Assembly: GCA_009920815.1 (NCBI GenBank)
Contig: RFZH01000137.1
Location: 1 to 6,330 of the forward strand
Reading direction: 5' to 3'
DNA from: Paracoccaceae bacterium
GTDB lineage: Bacteria; Pseudomonadota; Alphaproteobacteria; Rhodobacterales; Rhodobacteraceae
DNA: 6,330 bases
Shown: one piece after another, positions 1 to 5,854 of the stretch
How positions within the stretch are numbered: position 1 is the first letter of the stretch
Layout: each line of letters opens with the position of its first letter
Program-made: the position numbers and the translations under genes
Notes under the pieces: generated by a model
Told to the model about the DNA's origin: nothing
Database searches by the model: none
Seen by the model: only the letters and a program-made list of their open reading frames with translations

Positions 1-1
1 T

Positions 2-121
2 ATCGGCCTGATGATGGCCGGCTTACTGATGACCATCGGTTGGGTAGTACTGGATATTCCGCTGGGGCCGGGTGCGGGTGTGTTTATTGATATTCCCGGC
101 GCGGTTGTAACGGATCAATAA
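2..121 (+). CDS. C-terminal end of an unidentified membrane protein (5' partial)
   Basis: An open frame enters from the left edge and ends at TAA 119-121, giving 39 residues. The first ~19 residues (IGLMMAGLLMTIGWVVLDI) are strongly hydrophobic and look like a last transmembrane helix. They are followed by a short tail rich in Gly and Pro that ends VVTDQ. The gene points toward the thiolase remnant, and the two converge on the hairpin at 138-161, which supports this being a true 3' end. I do not recognise the family. The FIDIP string recalls MotA-type N-termini, but it is too short and in the wrong place to use. The reading frame is credible because of the converging terminator; function is unknown. 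Confidence 0.5.
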   Translation: MGLMMAGLLMTIGWVVLDIPLGPGAGVFIDIPGAVVTDQ

Positions 122-137
122 TCAAGCGGAGATAAAA

Positions 138-161
138 AAAGCCCGGCAATCGCCGGGCTTT
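138..161 (-). terminator. Rho-independent terminator shared by two convergent genes
   Basis: A perfect 10-bp stem (138-147 pairs with 152-161, core GCCCGGC) closes a 4-nt loop (148-151). Read on the - strand, the stem is followed by an uninterrupted T run (complement of the A run 134-140). It is therefore a textbook intrinsic terminator for the thiolase, whose stop codon lies 18 nt upstream of the stem. On the + strand the downstream T tract is only TTT then CGCTT, so termination of the membrane-protein gene ending at 121 would be weaker but plausible. Confidence 0.9.
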
Positions 162-178
162 CGCTTGAGGAGAGGCGC

Positions 179-331
179 TTACACGCGCTCAATAATAATC
201 GCCGGGGCCATGCCACCCGCCGCACACATGGTAATCAGCGCATAGCGGCCACCCTGCCGCTCAAGCTCATCGAGCGCCGTGCCCACCAGAATCGAACCGG
301 TCGCGCCGATGGGGTGCCCCAGCGCCATCGC
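179..331 (-). pseudogene. Thiolase (acetyl-CoA C-acetyltransferase type), C-terminal fragment, truncated at a junction
   Basis: The - strand frame ends at TAA (181-179) and encodes about 50 residues with the two C-terminal thiolase signatures: ALGHPIGATGS, with the catalytic His, and TMCAAGGMAPA, with the catalytic Cys that acts as general base. The protein ends IIIERV, as thiolases do. Full thiolases are about 390-400 residues, so roughly the first seven-eighths is missing. Family members normally have N-x-x-GGA before the MALGHP string. Here the residues read ...RAQAM, so homology stops after the Ala codon at 331-329. The in-frame stretch further upstream (up to 367) has no thiolase character and is the antisense of the next gene. 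The family would cleave or form acetoacyl-CoA thioesters in the cytosol; this fragment lacks the nucleophilic Cys domain. It is either an assembly-cut gene or a real remnant. Confidence 0.85.
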
Positions 332-340
332 TTGGGCGCG
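325..340. other. Junction between two unrelated sequences
   Basis: The thiolase homology on the - strand ends at about 329-331. The NTF2-like reading frame on the + strand becomes family-like from about 331-343. Each gene should continue past this point, into the other's territory, for several hundred bases, and neither does. Leucine codon choice also changes: no TTG in the thiolase tail, TTG abundant to the right. No insertion-sequence end, inverted repeat, tRNA or target duplication is visible at the join. Confidence 0.75.
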
Positions 341-924
341 CGTTGGCTGTTTTTGGTCCGGCAACACAGGACGGTTTGGTTCAGGGTCCGTGGGATGCGG
401 ATGCCGCAGGGGCCAGTTGTGATCTGGTACGTGAAATGTTGGCGCATTTGGTCAAGCATCCTGCACAGGGTGGGCCTGAGGTTATGGAGCTTGGCAGATT
501 TTGGCACCCACACATGATGTGGTATGGGCCTGCAGGAATAGGCGTTGCGCGTGGTATCGAAGGGTTTCGGACGTGGCACCAAATTCCGTTTCTAAACGCG
601 ATGCCAGATCGCGGCACCCATGACGATGATCTGGTTTTTCATTTTTTCGGCGATGGGCCGTATGCTGCGGTAACCGGCTGGCCAAATATGCTACAAACGT
701 TAAGTGGGGATGGCTGGATGGGGATTGCCCCTACGGGCAAACGCATTCAGTTATGCAGTTTGGATTTCTGGCGCATCGAAGAGGGGCGCATTCGCGAAAA
801 TTGGGTGCTGATCGATCTGCTGGATGTATATCGGCAGTTGGGCATAGACGTCTTGGCGCGGATGCGCGAATTTAACAAGGCGCGCGTCCGCGGCGCAGTT
901 GATTTTCAAAAAGGAGTGCTTTGA
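331..924 (+). CDS. NTF2/SnoaL-like protein, N-terminal half missing
   Basis: The frame from the junction to TGA 922-924 encodes about 198 residues with no convincing start codon. A TTG at 343 is in frame, but no ribosome binding site precedes it. The sequence from about residue 23 (counted from 343) to 170 is one SnoaL-like (NTF2-fold, cone-shaped alpha+beta) domain. Its hallmark ending is APTGKRIQ, then RIEEGRIRENW, then LLDVYRQLG, as in the ester-cyclase/SnoaL group. A linker VQGPWDA before this domain matches VKGPYQG in the protein at 2703-3692, after which both continue with a helix of the type D-x-x-REML / RDILERIM. The two are therefore probable paralogues of the same two-domain design, and this copy has lost about 150-160 N-terminal residues at the junction. 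SnoaL-fold proteins act as cyclases, isomerases, hydratases or ligand binders; the reaction here cannot be assigned. Its stop overlaps the SDR start by 1 nt (TGATG). Confidence 0.75.
   Translation, partial: LGRALAVFGPATQDGLVQGPWDADAAGASCDLVREMLAHLVKHPAQGGPEVMELGRFWHPHMMWYGPAGIGVARGIEGFRTWHQIPFLNAMPDRGTHDDDLVFHFFGDGPYAAVTGWPNMLQTLSGDGWMGIAPTGKRIQLCSLDFWRIEEGRIRENWVLIDLLDVYRQLGIDVLARMREFNKARVRGAVDFQKGVL
911..916 (+). promoter_or_regulatory. Ribosome binding site fixing the SDR start
   Basis: AAGGAG lies 7 nt before the ATG at 924. This decides in favour of ATG 924 over the in-frame TTG at 921. The site lies inside the last codons of the preceding gene. Confidence 0.8.
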
Positions 925-1688
925 TGAAATTTCCCAAGACACCGTCGTTTTCCTTGTCTGGCCAGCGCGCGTTGGTTGCGGGGGCATCATCAGGGATCGG
1001 GTTGGCCGCAGCGGTTGCATTGGCCGAGCATGGGGCTGAGGTGACTTTGGCCGCGCGTCGCGCTGATCGGTTGGACGAAATTGTCGAACAAATGCGTGCT
1101 AATGGTTGGTCGGCGCATGCGCTGCGTTTGGATATTTCGGACGTAAAAGCGACGGCTGACGCTGTCGATCAAAATGGTCCGTTTGACATCATGGTCAATT
1201 CGGCCGGCCTGGCCCGTCACAGCAAAGCTGTTGATACCGCCGTGGATGATTTTGACGCAGTCATGGACCTTAATGTCAAAGGGGCATATTTCTTGACCCA
1301 AGCTGTTGCACGTGGATTAATCGCGGTGGGCAAGCCGGGATCATTGATCAACATCTCGAGCCAAATGGGCCATGTCGGGGGCCTTGATCGCGCGGTGTAT
1401 TGCGCATCGAAATTTGCGGTTGAGGGTTTTTCCAAAGCCATGTCTTTGGAATTTGCGGCCCACAAGATCAGGGTCAATACGATCTGTCCGACCTTTGTTT
1501 TAACAGATTTGACACGACCAACCTTTGCGGACCCGGAAAAGCGTGCTTGGATCTTGAACAAGATTAAATTAGGGCGCGCCGGCGAATTAGAAGACCTGAT
1601 GGGGGCTGTCATTTATCTGGCATCGCAGGCGTCAAATTTGGTGACCGGTACGTCGCTGATGGTTGATGGAGGCTGGACGGCAGATTAA
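924..1688 (+). CDS. Classical short-chain dehydrogenase/reductase (SDR)
   Basis: This 254-residue protein has the classical SDR length and all family landmarks. The Rossmann glycine motif is GASSGIG (residues 20-26), preceded by ALVA. The acidic adenine-binding site is D70 in LRLDISD, and the NSAG motif is at 92-95. The catalytic set is N117, S145/S146, Y159 and K163 (YCASK). After the PG-equivalent turn (here ICPTFV) it ends with the usual MVDGGW. A basic pair after strand beta-2 (R45-R46, LAARR) favours NADP(H) over NAD(H). The general look is FabG/gluconate-5-dehydrogenase-like, meaning oxidation of a secondary alcohol or reduction of a ketone in the cytosol. The neighbours make a catabolic role likelier than fatty-acid synthesis. 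The gene overlaps its upstream neighbour by 1 nt and its downstream neighbour by 1 nt (TAATG), so translation is probably coupled. Family assignment is firm; substrate is unknown. Confidence 0.93.
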   Translation: MKFPKTPSFSLSGQRALVAGASSGIGLAAAVALAEHGAEVTLAARRADRLDEIVEQMRANGWSAHALRLDISDVKATADAVDQNGPFDIMVNSAGLARHSKAVDTAVDDFDAVMDLNVKGAYFLTQAVARGLIAVGKPGSLINISSQMGHVGGLDRAVYCASKFAVEGFSKAMSLEFAAHKIRVNTICPTFVLTDLTRPTFADPEKRAWILNKIKLGRAGELEDLMGAVIYLASQASNLVTGTSLMVDGGWTAD

Positions 1689-2698
1689 TGGCACAAATCA
1701 AGGTCACATCAGCCCAAGTCGCGGCGCGTGCGGGCGTCAGCCAATCAGCCGTCAGTCGCGTTTTTACACCGGGCGCGTCTGCATCGGCTAAGACTGCCGC
1801 CAAGGTGCGACAGGCCGCGGATGAATTGGGCTATCGACCCAATGTTTTGGCGCGCGCGATGGTGTCAGGCAAAAGCCGTATCATTGGATTGATTGTGGCC
1901 TATTTGGATAATCAGTTTTACCCAGATGCGATCGAAAAGCTGTCGAACGCGCTACAGGCGCAGGGCTATCACGTTTTGATTTTTATGGCTGCACAAACAG
2001 CGGGCAATATCGATGCCGTGGTGGATGAAATTCTGGATTATCAGGTCGATGGCATCATTGCCGCATCCGTTGCGCTATCTTCAGAATTATCCGCGCGCTG
2101 TGTCGCCGCTGGCGTACCTATGGTTCTGTTTAACCGTTCACAAGACGATGCCAGCCTGTCTGCGGTGACCTCTGATAATTATCAAGGCGGTTACAAGGTT
2201 GCCAATTATCTTGTTGCCCAAGGCTATCGTCGCATTGGCTATATCGCTGGATGGGAAGGCGCGTCGACCCAGCGTGACCGCGAAGCAGGATTTGTTGCGG
2301 GTCTTGCAGAACATGGGATGACCCTTCATGCGCGTGAAATAGGGAATTTCACGACCCCGATGGCAGAAGAGGCCGCGCGCAAAATGTTCGCCAGTTCGCC
2401 CCCCGAGGCGGTGTTCGTGGCAAATGATCACATGGCTCTTGCCGTTATGGATGTGTTGCGCTTTGAATTAGGGTTTCGCATCCCGCAGGATGTGGGCGTT
2501 GTCGGATATGACGACGTGTCGGCGGCCTCGTGGCGGGCGTATGACCTAACAACGGTGCGCCAGCCTGCCAATAAAATGGTGGCGCAAACTGTTTCCATAC
2601 TCTTGGATAAAATTGAAAATGCCACTGCTGCACCGCGCAAGGTTCAGATTGATGGACCACTGATCGAACGGGGTTCAACCCGTCGGAAAAAAGGATAA
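1688..2698 (+). CDS. LacI-family transcriptional regulator
   Basis: The 336-residue protein has normal LacI/GalR length and layout. An N-terminal helix-turn-helix (about residues 6-26, VTSAQVAARAGVSQSAVSRVF) is followed by helix 3 and the hinge ELGYRPNVLARAM (46-58), where L54 is the position that wedges into the operator minor groove. A periplasmic-binding-protein-like effector domain runs from about 63 to 330. Effector-site landmarks include the conserved Arg near 197 (QRDREAGF), N246-D247 in VFVANDHMA, D275 in GYDD, and the closing ERGSTRRK. The family usually represses by binding operator DNA until a small ligand, often a sugar or sugar derivative, releases it. The gene starts at ATG 1688, overlapping the SDR stop by 1 nt. 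A weak GGAGG lies 15 nt upstream, so coupling probably drives translation. Lying inside the operon, it most likely controls this cluster. No operator was found within the window. Confidence 0.93.
   Translation: MAQIKVTSAQVAARAGVSQSAVSRVFTPGASASAKTAAKVRQAADELGYRPNVLARAMVSGKSRIIGLIVAYLDNQFYPDAIEKLSNALQAQGYHVLIFMAAQTAGNIDAVVDEILDYQVDGIIAASVALSSELSARCVAAGVPMVLFNRSQDDASLSAVTSDNYQGGYKVANYLVAQGYRRIGYIAGWEGASTQRDREAGFVAGLAEHGMTLHAREIGNFTTPMAEEAARKMFASSPPEAVFVANDHMALAVMDVLRFELGFRIPQDVGVVGYDDVSAASWRAYDLTTVRQPANKMVAQTVSILLDKIENATAAPRKVQIDGPLIERGSTRRKKG
2689..2695 (+). promoter_or_regulatory. Ribosome binding site of the second NTF2-like gene
   Basis: AAAAGGA at the very end of the LacI-type gene lies 7 nt before ATG 2703. 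It supports that start and shows the gene has its own initiation signal in addition to close spacing (4 nt after the TAA). Confidence 0.7.
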
Positions 2699-2702
2699 AA
2701 AT

Positions 2703-3692
2703 ATGCAGGGATTTGATCCAAAATTTGCTGACTTTCCCGATTACATCATTGGGATCACCAAAGAAATCTGGGAAGATCGTGGTATTTCCACGCTGCACAA
2801 GTACTATGCTCCGAATATTATTGTACGCTCGCCTGGATCGGTAGTGATCGGCAATCAAGGCGTGATCGCGGCCACGATGGCAACCTTGGCGGAATTTCCC
2901 GACCGCACGCTGTTGGGCGAGGATGTGATTTGGTCCGGAACACCCAAGACGGGTATGTTGTCGTCCCACCGTCTGCATTCGACGGCCACACATTCGCATG
3001 GCGGCGTCTATGGCGTCGCAACGGGGACCAAACTGCGCTATCGGATTATTGCCGATTGTCACGCGAAAGATAATCAGATCAATGATGAATGGCTGATCCG
3101 TGATCAAAGTGCGATTGTGCGCCAGCTTGGCTGGGATCCGAAAGATTATGCCCGTGACTTGATCGCCCGCGAAGGTGGACCCGAGGCCTGTGTGCGGCCC
3201 TTTACCCCTGCCATTGATGTGAAAGGTCCCTATCAAGGACGTGGCAATGACAATGAATGGGGCGCACGGTATCGCGATATCTTAGAGCGTATCATGATGG
3301 CAGATTTTTCCGTCATCCCACAACAATACGATCGCGCAGCTTTGCTTGCCTATGCGGGGGGTGTTGATACGCTGTCACACGCGGGCGCTGATCAATTCTG
3401 GATGGGGCTACGGGCGTCCTTTCCCAACGCAGAATTTACAGTTCATCATCAAATTGGCCGTGATGATGCTATGATGCCACCGCGTGCCGCGTTGCGATGG
3501 TCGCTGCATGGCCTGCATGACGGATGGGGCAGTTTTGGCGCTCCTACAGGGGCTGAGGTGCATATCATGGGCGCAAGCCATGTCGAATTTGGTGCCTTGG
3601 TCGGCGGCGTTCCAAAGGTGCGCCGCGAATGGGCGCTTTTTGACGAAACCTCTGTTTGGAAACAGATTTTATTACACACAGGTGACCTATGA
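2703..3692 (+). CDS. Two-domain NTF2/SnoaL-like protein
   Basis: The 329-residue protein consists of two tandem SnoaL/NTF2-fold domains. Domain 1 (about 10-143) begins with the helix DYIIGITKEIWEDRG, continues YYAPNIIVRSPG, and ends with the signature VATGTKLRYR, then INDEWLIRD, then IVRQLG. Domain 2 (about 185-325) begins RYRDILERIMMADF and ends with the equivalent PTGAEVHIMG, then KVRREWALFDETSVWKQI. The linker (about 144-180) contains VKGPYQG, matching the linker of the truncated gene at 331-924. There is no signal peptide, so it is cytosolic. SnoaL-fold enzymes catalyse aldol-type cyclisation, isomerisation, dehydration or hydrolysis using polar residues in a conical pocket; I cannot tell which, or whether this is an enzyme or a binding protein. 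The gene starts 4 nt after the regulator, and its stop overlaps the bicupin start by 4 nt (ATGA). Fold confidence is good; function is not assigned. Confidence 0.85.
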   Translation: MQGFDPKFADFPDYIIGITKEIWEDRGISTLHKYYAPNIIVRSPGSVVIGNQGVIAATMATLAEFPDRTLLGEDVIWSGTPKTGMLSSHRLHSTATHSHGGVYGVATGTKLRYRIIADCHAKDNQINDEWLIRDQSAIVRQLGWDPKDYARDLIAREGGPEACVRPFTPAIDVKGPYQGRGNDNEWGARYRDILERIMMADFSVIPQQYDRAALLAYAGGVDTLSHAGADQFWMGLRASFPNAEFTVHHQIGRDDAMMPPRAALRWSLHGLHDGWGSFGAPTGAEVHIMGASHVEFGALVGGVPKVRREWALFDETSVWKQILLHTGDL

Positions 3693-4654
3693 CCCCGCAA
3701 GACATGGAACAGCGCATCGTGCGTTATGGCGACCTAAAACCCTGCAAGACGGCATTTATTGATGCCCATACGCCCGGGTCGGATCAAAAAGAAAACTTTA
3801 CCATCATCGGTGGTGGGGTGAGCGAAAGCCCCGATCAGCATGTGCATATTTCGATACCGCACGGGTTTAATATTGGTGCCGCAGGGCAGCCGCCAAAATG
3901 CCGAAACTCACTGCATGATCATCGCACAGCCGAGGCATTCTTTGTTCTTTCTGGCCGTTGGCGGTTTTTCTGGGGGCGTTGGGGAACCGCGGGCGAAGTC
4001 ACTTTGGAACAGGGCGATATTTTCAACATCCCAACGGGCATTTTCCGCGGATTTGAAAACATTGGCACCGATTACGGGATGATCATGGCCATCCTTGGCG
4101 GTGATGATGCCGGCGGCGGTGTCATGTGGGCACCGCAGGTGATCAAAGATGCCGCGGATCATGGATTGGTTTTGGGCGAGAATGGCAAGCTCTATGATAC
4201 GAAAAAACAACAACGCCTGCCTGAAGGGGTGCGCCCAATGCCGCTGATGTCGGACGAAGAATTGGCCAAACGTCCTGAACTGACGACTGCCGAGGTTTTG
4301 CCAAATCATGTTGCACGGTATTTGGATATGGTGGCCTATGCTGATAAGCGCCCCTGCAAGGTGATTGGCGAACACGGGTTGTTGCGTGACAAGCCCGGTT
4401 TCGAAGTTGACTTGATCACCCGTGGATCATCGACCGATCGTAAGCACAAACACAACAGACCTAGCGTTTTGATGCCCGTCAAAGGCCATTGGCGTGTCGA
4501 TTGGGAGGGTGGCAGCACGACCTTGGCACCGGGCGATACAATGTCAGTGCCTGAACATGTCATGCACAGTGCCGTCCCGTCCATGACAGGCGATGCCGCG
4601 CTGTATCATATCATCGCAACAGATGATCCGGCTGGATTAACATGGAAAGGTTAA
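3689..4654 (+). CDS. Bicupin-domain protein (gentisate-dioxygenase-like architecture)
   Basis: The 321-residue protein contains two cupin barrels. In cupin 1 (about 55-138), motif 1 is HDHRTAEAFFVLSG, giving H76, H78 and E82 in the standard HxH(x)3E(x)6G pattern. Motif 2 is G109...PTG(115-117)..R120...N124, where Arg replaces the usual fourth ligand His. In cupin 2 (about 238-312), motif 1 is HKHNRPSVLMPVKG, giving H253 and H255 but Ser259 in place of Glu. Its motif 2 runs from G282 to P288 and keeps H293, with H290 at the usual Gly position. Each barrel therefore keeps three of four usual metal ligands, but loses a different one. Bicupins of this size include ring-cleaving dioxygenases (gentisate, salicylate), isomerases and oxalate-type enzymes. 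Three-His or 2-His-1-Glu iron sites are known, so a metal enzyme remains plausible. No signal peptide. It overlaps both the stop of the NTF2-like gene (ATGA) and a close AGGTGA 3 nt before its ATG. Fold firm; reaction open. Confidence 0.87.
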   Translation: MTPQDMEQRIVRYGDLKPCKTAFIDAHTPGSDQKENFTIIGGGVSESPDQHVHISIPHGFNIGAAGQPPKCRNSLHDHRTAEAFFVLSGRWRFFWGRWGTAGEVTLEQGDIFNIPTGIFRGFENIGTDYGMIMAILGGDDAGGGVMWAPQVIKDAADHGLVLGENGKLYDTKKQQRLPEGVRPMPLMSDEELAKRPELTTAEVLPNHVARYLDMVAYADKRPCKVIGEHGLLRDKPGFEVDLITRGSSTDRKHKHNRPSVLMPVKGHWRVDWEGGSTTLAPGDTMSVPEHVMHSAVPSMTGDAALYHIIATDDPAGLTWKG

Positions 4655-4682
4655 CAGGACGCAATTTTTACGGTGCCGAAAA

Positions 4683-4704
4683 AATACCGACGTAATACCG
4701 ACGT
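4683..4704 (+). repeat. Perfect 11-bp tandem duplication in the only intergenic gap
   Basis: The unit AATACCGACGT occurs twice back to back (4683-4693 and 4694-4704), followed by a short AGAC-AGAC run (4706-4713). It sits in the 75-nt spacer between the bicupin stop (4654) and the ATG at 4730. The unit length is not a multiple of three, which fits non-coding sequence. It could be a regulator binding site or simple slippage. Confidence 0.7.
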
Positions 4705-4729
4705 TAGACAGACAGGGAAAATTGACAAG

Positions 4730-5854
4730 ATGCGCAAAATATTAACGACACATGTTGGATCACTGCCACGCACCCAAGAGGTGGTGGATTTCATCTTTGC
4801 CCGCGAAAATAACACTGCATACGATCAGGCCGACTTTGACGCCTGTATGACCGCAGCCGTATCCGCAACCGTCGGCAAACAGGTCGCAGCCGGTGTTGAT
4901 ATTGTCAGCGATGGTGAAACATCCAAGATTAGCTATGCCACCTATGTCAAAGATCGATATACTGGATTTGATGGCGACAGCCCGCGCAATGCGCCAGCCG
5001 ATTTGAAAATGTTCCCCGGCTTTCTGCAACGTTTGGCCAATGACGGCGGCACCCCGCAATACGCGCGCCCCATGTGCGTGGGCGAAGTGCGGTCCAAAGG
5101 ACAGGGCGAGTTGGAAAAAGACATCGCCAACCTTAAAGCGGCGATGGCCGCACATGGGGTTGAACGTGGCTTTATGAATGCGGCGTCTCCCGGGGTTATA
5201 TCTTTGTTTTTACAAAATGATTTCTATCCTACCCGCGCGGCTTATTTGGCTGCACTTGCCGATGCGATGAAGACAGAATACGAAACAATCGTTGCGGCAG
5301 GGCTGGACTTGCAGCTGGATTGCCCCGACCTCGCGTTGTCGCGCCATATGCTGTTCAATGATTTGTCGGATGACGAATTCGTCCAGGTCGCAAATTTACA
5401 TGTTGAAGCCCTGAATCATGCTTTGCAAAATGTCCCCCAAGATCGCGTTCGGGTTCATATTTGTTGGGGAAATTACGAAGGTCCACATTGTTGTGATATT
5501 CCGATGGACAAGGTTTTTAATACCTTGATGTCAACAAAATCGCGGTATGTTTTGTTTGAAACATCAAACCCGCGCCATGGTCATGAATGGACCGTGTTCC
5601 GTGATCGCAAGTCTGAAATTCCGGATGATAAAATATTGGTTCCGGGGGTTGTTGATACCACAACCAATTTCGTTGAGCATCCACAGTTGGTTGCGCAACG
5701 CATTGAAAGATTTACGGATATTGTGGGTCTGGATCGGGTGATCGCGGGATCAGACTGTGGTTTTGGAACCTTTGCGGGCTTTGGGGCGATTGATCCAGAT
5801 ATTGCCTATGCCAAGCTAAAAACGCTGTCCGAGGGTGGGGCGCTGGTTGGATGA
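4730..5854 (+). CDS. MetE-like (cobalamin-independent methionine synthase C-terminal domain) zinc enzyme
   Basis: From ATG 4730 this is a 374-residue single TIM-barrel protein of the UROD/MetE-like superfamily, about half the length of full MetE (~750), lacking the N-terminal domain. Family landmarks are THVGSLPR (residues 7-14), VSDGE (59-63), and the zinc set H243 and C245 (VHICWGNYEGPH), E277 (LFETSNPRHGHEW) and C343 (GSDCGFGTF). These match the His-Cys-Glu-Cys site of MetE that activates a thiol for alkyl transfer. Known relatives include core methionine synthases and epoxyalkane:coenzyme M transferase. The catabolic neighbours suggest demethylation or thiol addition on a pathway intermediate rather than methionine synthesis; this is inference. 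A longer frame opens at GTG 4673, but the tandem repeat falls in that extension and its N-terminus lacks family character. AGGGA at 4714-4718, 11 nt before 4730, supports the ATG. It overlaps the hydrolase by 4 nt. Confidence 0.88.
   Translation: MRKILTTHVGSLPRTQEVVDFIFARENNTAYDQADFDACMTAAVSATVGKQVAAGVDIVSDGETSKISYATYVKDRYTGFDGDSPRNAPADLKMFPGFLQRLANDGGTPQYARPMCVGEVRSKGQGELEKDIANLKAAMAAHGVERGFMNAASPGVISLFLQNDFYPTRAAYLAALADAMKTEYETIVAAGLDLQLDCPDLALSRHMLFNDLSDDEFVQVANLHVEALNHALQNVPQDRVRVHICWGNYEGPHCCDIPMDKVFNTLMSTKSRYVLFETSNPRHGHEWTVFRDRKSEIPDDKILVPGVVDTTTNFVEHPQLVAQRIERFTDIVGLDRVIAGSDCGFGTFAGFGAIDPDIAYAKLKTLSEGGALVG

Noticed and set aside
332..367. Upstream extension of the thiolase frame with an ATG at 367
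   Set aside because: The residues do not match the conserved N-x-x-GGA sequence expected before ALGHP; they are the antisense of the NTF2-like gene past the junction.
2173..2184. 12-bp perfect palindrome TGATAATTATCA, considered as an operator
   Set aside because: It encodes the conserved S-D-N-Y region of the LacI-type effector domain and lies deep inside the gene; a chance palindrome is likelier.
2445..3236. 263-residue open frame on the - strand
   Set aside because: It lies opposite the LacI-type and NTF2-like genes, has no ribosome binding site, and its translation (many His, Arg, Pro, Cys) shows no family motif. It is an antisense shadow.
3908..4375. 155-residue open frame on the - strand
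   Set aside because: It is fully inside the bicupin gene on the opposite strand; the bicupin has clear motifs and this frame has none.
4722..4727. TTGACA, a perfect -35 hexamer
   Set aside because: It lies 2 nt before the ATG at 4730, so any transcript from it would begin inside the gene, and no -10 element follows at the right distance.
4673..4729. GTG start giving a 19-residue extension of the MetE-like protein
   Set aside because: The extension is lysine/arginine-rich, contains the 11-bp repeat, and the family normally starts just before THVGSLPR. ATG 4730 is preferred.
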